From Rhodoblastus sphagnicola (GTDB lineage: Bacteria > Pseudomonadota > Alphaproteobacteria > Rhizobiales > Beijerinckiaceae): a stretch of DNA of 62,851 bases. Below the pieces are notes generated by a model that saw only the letters and a program-made list of their open reading frames with translations, did no database searches and had not been told where the DNA came from. Every line of letters starts with the position of its first letter. Position 1 is the stretch's first letter. The position numbers were made by a program, and so were the translations under genes. Shown here one piece after another: positions 54,292-62,851 of this stretch. The DNA lies in assembly GCF_002937075.1 (NCBI RefSeq), contig NZ_NHSJ01000106.1, forward strand, positions 1 to 62,851, read 5' to 3'.

Positions 54292-54303
54292 TCAAACAAA
54301 GAG

Positions 54304-54347
54304 CCTAGCCCGTGATGCGTTTCCGTGGAAACGCATCACGGGCTAGG
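54304..54347. repeat. Perfect 21-bp inverted repeat overlapping the end of ispDF
   Basis: Arms of 21 bases are exact reverse complements with only two bases between them. The right arm contains the ispDF stop codon. It would form a very stable hairpin at the 3' end of the ispDF message, and is followed in that direction by the GCATGATC palindrome. Terminator or repeat element. Confidence 0.75.
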
Positions 54348-55533
54348 GCAGGCGCACGGTCGCGATCGCCTGCGCCGCTATGCCTTCCTGGCGCCCGGTA
54401 AACCCGAGCTTCTCCGATGTGGTCGCCTTGACCGCCACGCGGTCCAGCGGCAGGCCCATGATCTCGGCGATGCGCGCGCGAATGGCGTCGCGGTGCGGGC
54501 CGACTTTTGGACGCTCGCAGATCAAGGTGGCGTCAATATGGGCGACGCGCCCGCCCTTGGCCGCCACCAGCGCGACGGCGTGGGCCAGGAACTGGTCCGA
54601 GGAGGCGCCGCGCCATTTTTCATCCGTCGGCGGGAAATGCGCGCCGATGTCGCCGTCGGCGATCGCGCCCAGCACGGCGTCGGTGATGGCGTGCAACAGC
54701 ACGTCGGCGTCGGAATGGCCGATCAATCCTTGATTATGCGGGATTTTCACGCCGCCGAGCCAGACGTGGTCGCCCTCGCCCAGCGCGTGGACGTCGAAAC
54801 CCATGCCGGTGCGAATATCGGGCAGGTTCTCCAACAGCTTCAGCTCCGCGTGCAAAAAATCCTCCATTGTGGTGAGTTTGCCGTTTTCCGTGTCGCCGGG
54901 AAAGATGAAAACGCAATGGCCCGCCCATTCGGCGACGGCGGCGTCGTCGGTCAGTTCGCTCGCGCCCGCCGCCCGGGCCGAAAGGTGGGCCTTGTGGATC
55001 AGGCCGAAACGGAACGCCTGCGGCGTCTGCACGGCGCGCAGGCTGGCGCGCTCGGGCGTCGCGACAATGCGGGAATCCTCGGCGACCTGCTTGATCGTGT
55101 CGGTCACGGCGAGGCCGGGAATAGCCGCGCCTTTTTCACGCGCCGCATGGAGCGCGCGGTCGATCAGGGCGGGACTGGCGAAAGGCCGCGCGGCGTCGTG
55201 GATCAGCACGTCATCGTCGTCGTCGCAGAGGGGGGCGAGCGCATCGAGGCCGTTGCAGACGCTTTCCTGCCGCGTGGCGCCGCCGATGGTCGGCTCCAGC
55301 AGGCGGGCGCGCAGGTCGGGCTTGAGCGGCGCCACCGCCGCGTCATAAAGGTCGCGGTCGTCGGCGTGGATGACGACTTTTGCCTGCGAGGACGGCGCGG
55401 CTGTCAGCAGGGCTTCCAGGGTGCGGGTGAGCACCTGCCGCCCCCCCAGGTCGCGATATTGTTTCGGGCCGCCCGCGCCGGCGCGGGAACCGCGACCCGC
55501 CGCGACAACGAGAAAAACGCACCGCTCCACCAT
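54343..55533 (-). CDS. ispDF: Bifunctional IspD-IspF enzyme of isoprenoid synthesis
   Basis: 396 aa fusion. Residues 1-225 form IspD, which joins CTP and methylerythritol 4-phosphate ([38 protein letters not shown]). Residues 235-396 form IspF, which makes the cyclic diphosphate ([42 protein letters not shown] with the metal-binding Asp and His). Fused IspDF is frequent in alphaproteobacteria. Start ATG at 55533; the open frame upstream is not part of it. Divergent from dusB. Confidence 0.96.
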   Translation of the reverse strand: MVERCVFLVVAAGRGSRAGAGGPKQYRDLGGRQVLTRTLEALLTAAPSSQAKVVIHADDRDLYDAAVAPLKPDLRARLLEPTIGGATRQESVCNGLDALAPLCDDDDDVLIHDAARPFASPALIDRALHAAREKGAAIPGLAVTDTIKQVAEDSRIVATPERASLRAVQTPQAFRFGLIHKAHLSARAAGASELTDDAAVAEWAGHCVFIFPGDTENGKLTTMEDFLHAELKLLENLPDIRTGMGFDVHALGEGDHVWLGGVKIPHNQGLIGHSDADVLLHAITDAVLGAIADGDIGAHFPPTDEKWRGASSDQFLAHAVALVAAKGGRVAHIDATLICERPKVGPHRDAIRARIAEIMGLPLDRVAVKATTSEKLGFTGRQEGIAAQAIATVRLP

Positions 55534-55644
55534 GTCAGCCCCACAAAACTCCTGAACCGGCGCCACAACGCCGGGTGTGAATGTTGTTGTCAAGCCGGCG
55601 CCGTTTTTCTTTGCAGAACAGAAGAATCTGTCTAAAATGGATGC

Positions 55645-56679
55645 ATGGATAATTTTGCCCAACAAACATGCAGCGTCATCAGCGATGTCTGGCGTGTCGG
55701 CGGGCTGACGCTGGACGGGCGGGCCATGCTCGCGCCCATGGCGGGGATCACCGATCTCGCCATGCGGCGGCTGGCCCGGCGCTTCGGCGCGGCCTTGGCC
55801 TTTTCGGAGATGGTGGCCGCCGACGCGAGCGGGCGCGACCGGCGCGAATCGCTGCTGCGCCTGCGGGGCGAGGGCGTGTCGCCCCATGCCGCGCAGATCG
55901 CCGGCTGCGATCCCGCCGACATGGCGCAAGCCGCGCGGCGCGCGGAACAGGCCGGCGCCGACCTGATCGACATCAACATGGGCTGCCCGGCGCGGCGCGT
56001 GACCGGCGGGGCCGCCGGCTCGGCCCTGATGCGCGACCTCGATCTGGCGCAAGCCCTGATCGCGGCGACGGTGCGGGCGACCAAGATTCCGGTGAGCGTG
56101 AAAATGCGGCTCGGCTGGGACCGGGACGCGCTCAACGCGCCGGAACTGGCGCGCCGCGCCGAGGGCGAAGGCGCCGTCATGGTCACGGTGCATGGCCGCA
56201 CCCGCAACCAGTTTTACAAGGGCGAGGCCGATTGGGCGGCGATCCGCGCCACGGTGGAGGCGGTCAAGATTCCGGTGGTCGCCAACGGCGATTGCCGCAA
56301 CGCGGCGGATGCGCGGCGGATGCTGGAGCTTTCGGGCGCGCGCGCGGTGATGATCGGCCGCGCCGCGCTGGGCCAGCCCTGGCTGGTCGGCGACATCGCG
56401 CATGAACTGGCGCATGGCGAGGCGCGTCAAAAACTGCCGGCGGCGACCCGCCGCGCCGCCGCGCTGGAGCATTTTGCCGGCCTGCTCGACATATTCGGCG
56501 AAGCCCACGGGCTGCGCCATGCGCGAAAACATCTCGCGGCTTACGCCGATCAGGCCGCGCGCGAAAACTTTTTCGTCGATCCGCGCGCACGGCGCCGGTT
56601 GGTGGAGAGCGACGACGCCCGCGAGGTGGAGGCCTTGTTGCAGGATCTTTACGACACCCCCCGGAAGGAAGCGGCATGA
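55645..56679 (+). CDS. dusB: tRNA-dihydrouridine synthase DusB
   Basis: 344 aa FMN enzyme that reduces uridines in the tRNA D-loop. TIM-barrel landmarks: [20 protein letters not shown] (29-48), the catalytic C114 in [20 protein letters not shown], and the [16 protein letters not shown] region. It overlaps ntrB by four bases (ATGA), forming the typical dusB-ntrB-ntrC operon of alphaproteobacteria. Confidence 0.96.
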   Translation: MDNFAQQTCSVISDVWRVGGLTLDGRAMLAPMAGITDLAMRRLARRFGAALAFSEMVAADASGRDRRESLLRLRGEGVSPHAAQIAGCDPADMAQAARRAEQAGADLIDINMGCPARRVTGGAAGSALMRDLDLAQALIAATVRATKIPVSVKMRLGWDRDALNAPELARRAEGEGAVMVTVHGRTRNQFYKGEADWAAIRATVEAVKIPVVANGDCRNAADARRMLELSGARAVMIGRAALGQPWLVGDIAHELAHGEARQKLPAATRRAAALEHFAGLLDIFGEAHGLRHARKHLAAYADQAARENFFVDPRARRRLVESDDAREVEALLQDLYDTPRKEAA

Positions 56680-57833
56680 AGGCGAAAAAAGCCCAGTTCG
56701 TTGGCGCGCCCTTCGGCGTTTTGCCTAATAATGAGGCGGATTGTGAGATGGACGCCTGCATGGCGACCCATCTGCTCAACGCCCTGCCCCATCCGCTGCT
56801 GTCGATCGGCGGCGACGGCATGATCCACGACGCCAATCCGGCGGCGGAGCTGTTCTTCGCGATGTCGCGCAATGCGCTGAAAAAAATTCGCTTTCAGGAG
56901 CTGCTGCCGTTCGGCTCGCCGCTGATCGGCGCCATCGAGCAGGTGCGCAGCCGCCGCGCGCCGATCAATGAATATCGCGTCGATCTGGGCACGCCGCGCA
57001 TCGGCGTCGAACGCTATGTGGACATTCACATGGCGCCCCTGCCGCAACTCGACAATGGCGTGGTGGTGATGTTGCAGGAGCGCACCATCGCCGACAAGAT
57101 GGACCGACAGCTCACCCATCGCGGCGCGGCGCGCTCGCTGTCGGCCATGGGCGCGATGCTGGCCCACGAGATCAAGAATCCGCTGTCGGGCATACGCGGC
57201 GCCGCGCAATTGCTGGAGACCGCGCTCGGCGACGAGGACCGCGCCCTGTGCCGGCTGATCTGCGACGAGACCGACCGCATCGTCAATCTGGTCGATCGCA
57301 TGGAGGCCTTTTCCGACGGCCGGCCGGTGGAGCGCCGCGCCATCAACATTCATGAAGTGCTGGAGCATGTGCGCAAGGTGGCGCAGGCGGGCTTCGCCCG
57401 CAACATCCGCTTCGTCGAAGCCTACGATCCCTCGCTGCCGCCGGTGCTGGCCAACCGCGACCAGTTGATCCAGGTGTTTCTCAATCTGGTGAAGAACGCG
57501 GCGGAGGCCATCGGGCCGGACGCCTTGCAGGGCGAGATCGAGCTGACCACCGCCTTTCGTCCGGGGGTGCGGATTCGCACGCCCGGCAAAGCCTCGCCGG
57601 TCAGCCTGCCGCTGGAGTTCTGCGTGCGCGACAACGGGCCGGGCGTGCCCGAGGATCTCGTCCCGCATCTGTTCGACCCGTTCGTGACCACAAAACCGTC
57701 GGGTTCTGGCCTCGGTCTTGCATTGGTGGCGAAAATCATCGGCGATCACGGCGGCGTCATAGAATGCGAATCGCACCCGCGCAAAACCGTGTTCAGGATG
57801 CTGATGCCGGTCTATGCCCGCCGCGACGCTTGA
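56676..57833 (+). CDS. ntrB: Nitrogen regulation sensor kinase NtrB
   Basis: 385 aa cytoplasmic kinase. PAS domain about residues 30-120, dimerization/phosphoacceptor domain with H164 in [17 protein letters not shown], and ATPase domain with N-box ([12 protein letters not shown]), DNGPGVP and GSGLGLAL. It phosphorylates or dephosphorylates NtrC according to nitrogen state signalled by PII. GGAAGG upstream; coupled to dusB. Confidence 0.95.
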   Translation: MKAKKAQFVGAPFGVLPNNEADCEMDACMATHLLNALPHPLLSIGGDGMIHDANPAAELFFAMSRNALKKIRFQELLPFGSPLIGAIEQVRSRRAPINEYRVDLGTPRIGVERYVDIHMAPLPQLDNGVVVMLQERTIADKMDRQLTHRGAARSLSAMGAMLAHEIKNPLSGIRGAAQLLETALGDEDRALCRLICDETDRIVNLVDRMEAFSDGRPVERRAINIHEVLEHVRKVAQAGFARNIRFVEAYDPSLPPVLANRDQLIQVFLNLVKNAAEAIGPDALQGEIELTTAFRPGVRIRTPGKASPVSLPLEFCVRDNGPGVPEDLVPHLFDPFVTTKPSGSGLGLALVAKIIGDHGGVIECESHPRKTVFRMLMPVYARRDA

Positions 57834-57860
57834 GACAGCTATTTTCTGGAGGTTCATTGA

Positions 57861-59339
<1,479 letters not shown>

Positions 59340-59376
59340 GGGATTTCGTTGTCAGGCGCGGTGGACGCCGTGCGTC

Positions 59377-59405
59377 CCCTCGCCCCGCCAAAGCGGGGAG
59401 AGGGG
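59377..59405. repeat. GC hairpin after ntrC
   Basis: CCTCGCCCCGC, loop CAAA, GCGGGGAGAGG. It is related to the hairpin at 46436-46471. It lies between the convergent ntrC and GGDEF-EAL genes and may act as a weak bidirectional terminator. Confidence 0.5.
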
Positions 59406-59419
59406 GCGGAATGCCGGAC

Positions 59420-62400
59420 TCATCCCGCCGCCCGCTCCGATTCGGGCGCGGGGAGCAGCCGCTTGAGCAAATCCTCTTCCCACAGCGGCTTGTCGAACAG
59501 ATAGCCCTGCGCCAGCGCGCAGCCGCTCGCAGCGAGGAAATCGGCCTGTTCCTGGGTTTCGACCCCTTCCGCCAGCGCGGTGACTTTCAGCGAATTCGCC
59601 AGCCTGATGATCGCGACGGCGATTTCCATGCTCACGGGATCGCCCGGTATGTCCTGGACGAAACCGCGATCCAGCTTCAGCTTGTCGATGGGGAAGCGCT
59701 TGAGATAGAACAGCGAGGAATGGCCGGCGCCGAAATCGTCGATGGACAGACGCGCCCCCAAATTCTTCAGCGCGCGCAACATCGCCTCCACCTCGCCGCC
59801 GGGCTCCGCCAGCGCGTTTTCCGTGATCTCGATTTCGAGGCAGTGCGGCGGCAGTCCGGTCTCCGTGAGGATCGCCGCGACGCGCTCGGCGAGGTTGGCG
59901 CGGCTGAGTTGCGCGGGCGAGAAATTGACCGCGATCACATCGATCCGAGCGCCCTGGTCGAGCCAGGACTTCATCCGCGCGCAGGCCTCGCGCAAAACCC
60001 ACTCGCCCAGCGGGACAATGAGGCCGGTTCTCTCCGCCAGCGGGATGAACTCGTCCGGCGCGACGAGGCCCGAGGGCGAACGCCAGCGCACCAGCGCCTC
60101 CACGCCGACGATGGCGCGGTCCTTCAACGAAATGAGCGGCTGGAACTGCAAGACGAATTCGCCGCGCTCCAGGCCGCGCCGCAATCCGGATTCCAGCGCG
60201 AGCCGGGCGTTGGCCTCCGCCGTCACCTCTTCCGAATAGAAATAGAGGGCGCCGCCGCCATTCTGCTTGGCGAGATAGAGCGCGGAATCGGCGCGCTGGA
60301 TCACGTTGTCGGCCTGTTCGCCGAGATCGTCGTTCCCATCCACCGGGAACAGGCTGACGCCGATGCTCAGGCCCACGCAGGCTTCGCGCTCGTGCTCCAG
60401 CGCGAAGGGCGCGACGGTCGCCGCGATCAGCCGCCGCCCGATGGCGGCCACCTCGTGGGCGTCCTGAAGATCTTCGAGCAGGACCACGAATTCGTCGCCG
60501 CCCAAACGCGCCAGCGTGTCGTTGGGCCGCAGCGCCTTCTTCCAGCGTTCGGAGGCGAGCGTCAGAAGCTGGTCGCCCGCGACATGGCCGAGGCTGTCGT
60601 TGACCGTCTTGAAGCGGTCGATATCAAGGAACAGCACGGCGCCCAATGCCGCCAACGTCGCCCCCTTGTGGGTGTTCGCCGCGTTGCGCGCGCGCGCGAC
60701 CGCCTGCGTCAGGCGCAGGCTGAGCAGCGTGCGGTTGGGCAGTCCGGTCAGCGGATCGTGATGCGCCAGGAATTTCAGCCGCTCCTCGGATTCCTTGATC
60801 CGGGATATGTCGGTGAACAGGCCGACATAATGGGTGATCGCGCCGGCCGCGTCGCGCACCGTCGAAATCGTCAGCCATTCCGGATAGACGACGCCATCCT
60901 TGCGCCGGTTCCAGATCTCGCCCCGCCAGACGCCTTTCGCGTCGATGTCTTTCCAGATCGCCCGGTAGAAGTCGGCCTCGTGACGGTCCGATTTCAGCTT
61001 GCGCGGGTTCCCGCCGCGCACCTCCGCCTCGCTGTAGCCGGTGATTTCCTCGAAGGCCGGATTGACCATGATGATGTTGCGCGCGGCGTCCGTGACGCAG
61101 ACGCCTTCATGGGTGCTGACGAACACCGCCCGCGCGAGCCGCAAGTCCGCCTCATGGGCCTTGCGCTCGGTGATGTCGGTGTCGGCGCCGACCACCCGCT
61201 CCATGCGGCCCGCCGCATCGAACACCGGCAAGCCGCGCGACAGAATGTCGATCCAGCGCCCGTCGCGGTGACGCATGCGCGTCTCGAATTCGAAGCTCTT
61301 GCGCAGGCCGGCGCGGACCTCATGGAACTGCCGGCTGAAAATCTCGCGTCCCTCGTCCTCGACCACGCGCCGCCAGGCGGTGGCGCGGCTTTCGATCTCG
61401 TCTTCGCCATAGCCCAGCATCGCCTTCCAGCCGGGCGAGAAATAGGCCTCGTCGGTGTCGGGACGCCAGTCCCACACCCCTTCCCGCGCGCTCTCCAGCG
61501 CCAGCCGGAAACGCTCCTCGCTCTGCGCGAGCGCGGCCTGCGCCGCCTTGCGGCTGGAAATGTCCTCGATCGCGACCATCAGGTAATCGGGCGCGCCGTC
61601 CTCGCCCTGCGCGAAGCTGACCGAGATCGCGGCGTCGAACCAGGAGCCGTCCTTGCGGCGATAGCGGCGCTCGGAGAAATAGGCCCTGCTCGCGCCGGAG
61701 CGCAGGCTCTCGACATAGCGGCTCATCTCGGCCTGGCCCTCCGGCGACGCCGGCAGAAGGACGTTGTTGGCCAGCAGTTCCTCCTCCGAATAGCCGAACA
61801 TTTCGCAGGCGCGCCTGTTGACGCGCACGAGGCGGCCGTGAATGTCGCCATGGACCATGCCCACGGCGGCCTGTTCGAACGTCACCTGAAAGCGGCGCTG
61901 CAAATTGCGGTCGGCGCGAACGCGCGCGAGTTTCTGGTCTTGCAGCACGAAACCGGCGATGATCCAGATGGCGGCGATGGCGAGGGCCACGACCAGACCG
62001 ACGTTGCGCGCGTAAAGGTTGCTGTCGGCCAGCGCCTCGCTTTCGTCGATGCGCGCGATCAGCGTCCAGCCGGTCCCCGGCACCTTGGCGCCGGCGGCGA
62101 AGACCGGCGTTCCCATCGGATCGACGCCGCGCATGGCCTCGGCCTCCCCGCGCATGAAGCGGACGATCGGCGCATTCGAGTCCGCGTAGTTCAGGCGCAG
62201 GCGCAGCGCCGCCTCGGGATTGCGCAACACGCCGCTGAGGAACAGCACGTCGGAGCCGTCGCGACGCGCGAGCGCGCCGGCCCCGGTCGCGCTCGGGAGC
62301 GGCCAGGAAAAGACGAAGGGGTAGAGGTGATCGCTCGCCGCCAGTTTGGCGTAGAGCGCGAAGCGGCGCGCGCCGCCGGACGCATGGACCGGCAGCGGCG

Positions 62401-62851
62401 CGACAAAGCCGAAGCTCGGCCCCACCGCGCTGCGCCCGAAGTGGAGTTCGACCAGGGCCGGCGCGGACTCCGCGAAGGCTTTCGCCGTGGCGGCGGCGAT
62501 TTCCGGGGCCGGGCTGTCGTTGGCGGCGAAGAACGAATGGCCCTCCGCGTCGATCAGATCGACGGCGACGAAATTGAAATCGGCGCCGCGCCGCGCCAGA
62601 TTGTTCTGGATCTTCGCCATGTCGAGCCTGCGGGGATCGAGGTCGCCGAGGTCGCCCTGAGCGACGACGCTGGCCGCCAGCGCGGCCGCATTGGCCTCCT
62701 GCGCCTGGAGCCATCGTCCGAGATCGCCGGCTTTCATTTGTGCGATGGCGCGGACCTCGTCGAGCGTATTTCGCTCCATGGAGGCGACGCTGGTCTGGAA
62801 CGCCAGCCATCCCGCGCCGATGACGGCCAGCGTCAGCGCCGCCGGCCCCGC
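59420..62851 (-). CDS. Membrane sensor with PAS, GGDEF and EAL domains (5' end outside window)
   Basis: The frame stays open to the right edge, and the codons before the first Met at 62779 encode a hydrophobic helix (LTLAVIGAGWLAF), so the true start lies beyond the window. At least 1143 residues are present. From the N-terminus: membrane helix, a periplasmic sensory domain of about 240 residues (Cache-like), a second membrane helix (LVVALAIAAIWIIAGFV), three PAS domains (ETRMRHRDGRW, EITGYSEAEVRGGN), a GGDEF domain with an intact GGDEF motif (RLGGDEFVVLLED), and an EAL domain with intact VGVEALVRW and DDFGAGHSS. It could both make and break cyclic di-GMP. It sits where ntrYX lies in many relatives. 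Confidence 0.92.
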   Translation of the reverse strand, partial: AGPAALTLAVIGAGWLAFQTSVASMERNTLDEVRAIAQMKAGDLGRWLQAQEANAAALAASVVAQGDLGDLDPRRLDMAKIQNNLARRGADFNFVAVDLIDAEGHSFFAANDSPAPEIAAATAKAFAESAPALVELHFGRSAVGPSFGFVAPLPVHASGGARRFALYAKLAASDHLYPFVFSWPLPSATGAGALARRDGSDVLFLSGVLRNPEAALRLRLNYADSNAPIVRFMRGEAEAMRGVDPMGTPVFAAGAKVPGTGWTLIARIDESEALADSNLYARNVGLVVALAIAAIWIIAGFVLQDQKLARVRADRNLQRRFQVTFEQAAVGMVHGDIHGRLVRVNRRACEMFGYSEEELLANNVLLPASPEGQAEMSRYVESLRSGASRAYFSERRYRRKDGSWFDAAISVSFAQGEDGAPDYLMVAIEDISSRKAAQAALAQSEERFRLALESAREGVWDWRPDTDEAYFSPGWKAMLGYGEDEIESRATAWRRVVEDEGREIFSRQFHEVRAGLRKSFEFETRMRHRDGRWIDILSRGLPVFDAAGRMERVVGADTDITERKAHEADLRLARAVFVSTHEGVCVTDAARNIIMVNPAFEEITGYSEAEVRGGNPRKLKSDRHEADFYRAIWKDIDAKGVWRGEIWNRRKDGVVYPEWLTISTVRDAAGAITHYVGLFTDISRIKESEERLKFLAHHDPLTGLPNRTLLSLRLTQAVARARNAANTHKGATLAALGAVLFLDIDRFKTVNDSLGHVAGDQLLTLASERWKKALRPNDTLARLGGDEFVVLLEDLQDAHEVAAIGRRLIAATVAPFALEHEREACVGLSIGVSLFPVDGNDDLGEQADNVIQRADSALYLAKQNGGGALYFYSEEVTAEANARLALESGLRRGLERGEFVLQFQPLISLKDRAIVGVEALVRWRSPSGLVAPDEFIPLAERTGLIVPLGEWVLREACARMKSWLDQGARIDVIAVNFSPAQLSRANLAERVAAILTETGLPPHCLEIEITENALAEPGGEVEAMLRALKNLGARLSIDDFGAGHSSLFYLKRFPIDKLKLDRGFVQDIPGDPVSMEIAVAIIRLANSLKVTALAEGVETQEQADFLAASGCALAQGYLFDKPLWEEDLLKRLLPAPESERAAG

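Overview
The window is GC-rich DNA with very high coding density. Its second half carries a cinA-like gene, ispDF (fused), dusB, ntrB and ntrC next to each other, an arrangement typical of Hyphomicrobiales (Rhizobiales) alphaproteobacteria. An EcfG-like sigma factor, a cyclic beta-glucan synthase and rhizobial-type intergenic palindromes agree with this. A Beijerinckiaceae/Methylocystaceae-like genome is my best guess; it is inferred from gene content, not from a marker gene.

Region 1 (about 1-30.2 kb) is a stress or survival island. In order it holds: the C-terminal part of Lon protease; a triple-BON protein; a giant NdvB/ChvB-type glucan synthase (2873 aa); a MacA-MacB efflux pair; an alpha/beta hydrolase; a MaoC hydratase; a CsbD-like protein with a membrane protein; an EcfG-like sigma factor; a double PRC-barrel protein; a CbpA-CbpM chaperone pair; a tiny CxxCxGxG zinc-ribbon protein; a DUF3775 protein; a run of envelope proteins ending in a VIT1-type metal transporter; a lactate/malate dehydrogenase with a CDF transporter; a decayed SPFH gene; a single-domain response regulator; a PHA-synthase-like hydrolase with an eRF1-like protein; and small secreted proteins. 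The main discovery is that fifteen promoters here share one 19-bp box, consensus TGAGTAGWTTCCGANCCTK. In fourteen of them the box is followed, 25-28 bp after its TTCCG core, by a CTAT/CTAA -10-like element. Every box points at the start of a gene. The box resembles the published FixJ-binding sequence as I remember it (TAAGTAATTTCC...), so the island looks like one regulon of a FixJ/NarL-type response regulator, plausibly responding to low oxygen or energy stress. One target is the EcfG-like sigma factor itself, which suggests a cascade. I found no such box after 30.2 kb.

Region 2 (30.2-45 kb) is ordinary chromosome: a Bcr/CflA drug exporter with a winged-helix regulator, an SDR and an enoyl-CoA hydratase, a MetA-pathway-type outer-membrane protein, ligA, a NifU/IscU-like protein, a DUF2778 protein, an NMT1/THI5-type ABC importer, a DnaJ-domain protein and recG.

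Region 3 (45-62.9 kb) holds hsp20, sdhE, mfd, a VapBC module, a CPA2 antiporter, a Nudix-like protein, a CinA-domain amidohydrolase, ispDF, dusB, ntrB, ntrC and a large PAS-GGDEF-EAL protein that runs off the right edge. Intergenic gaps carry several families of dispersed palindromic repeats and one 38-bp tandem repeat. Both ends of the window cut genes (lon at the left, the GGDEF-EAL gene at the right).
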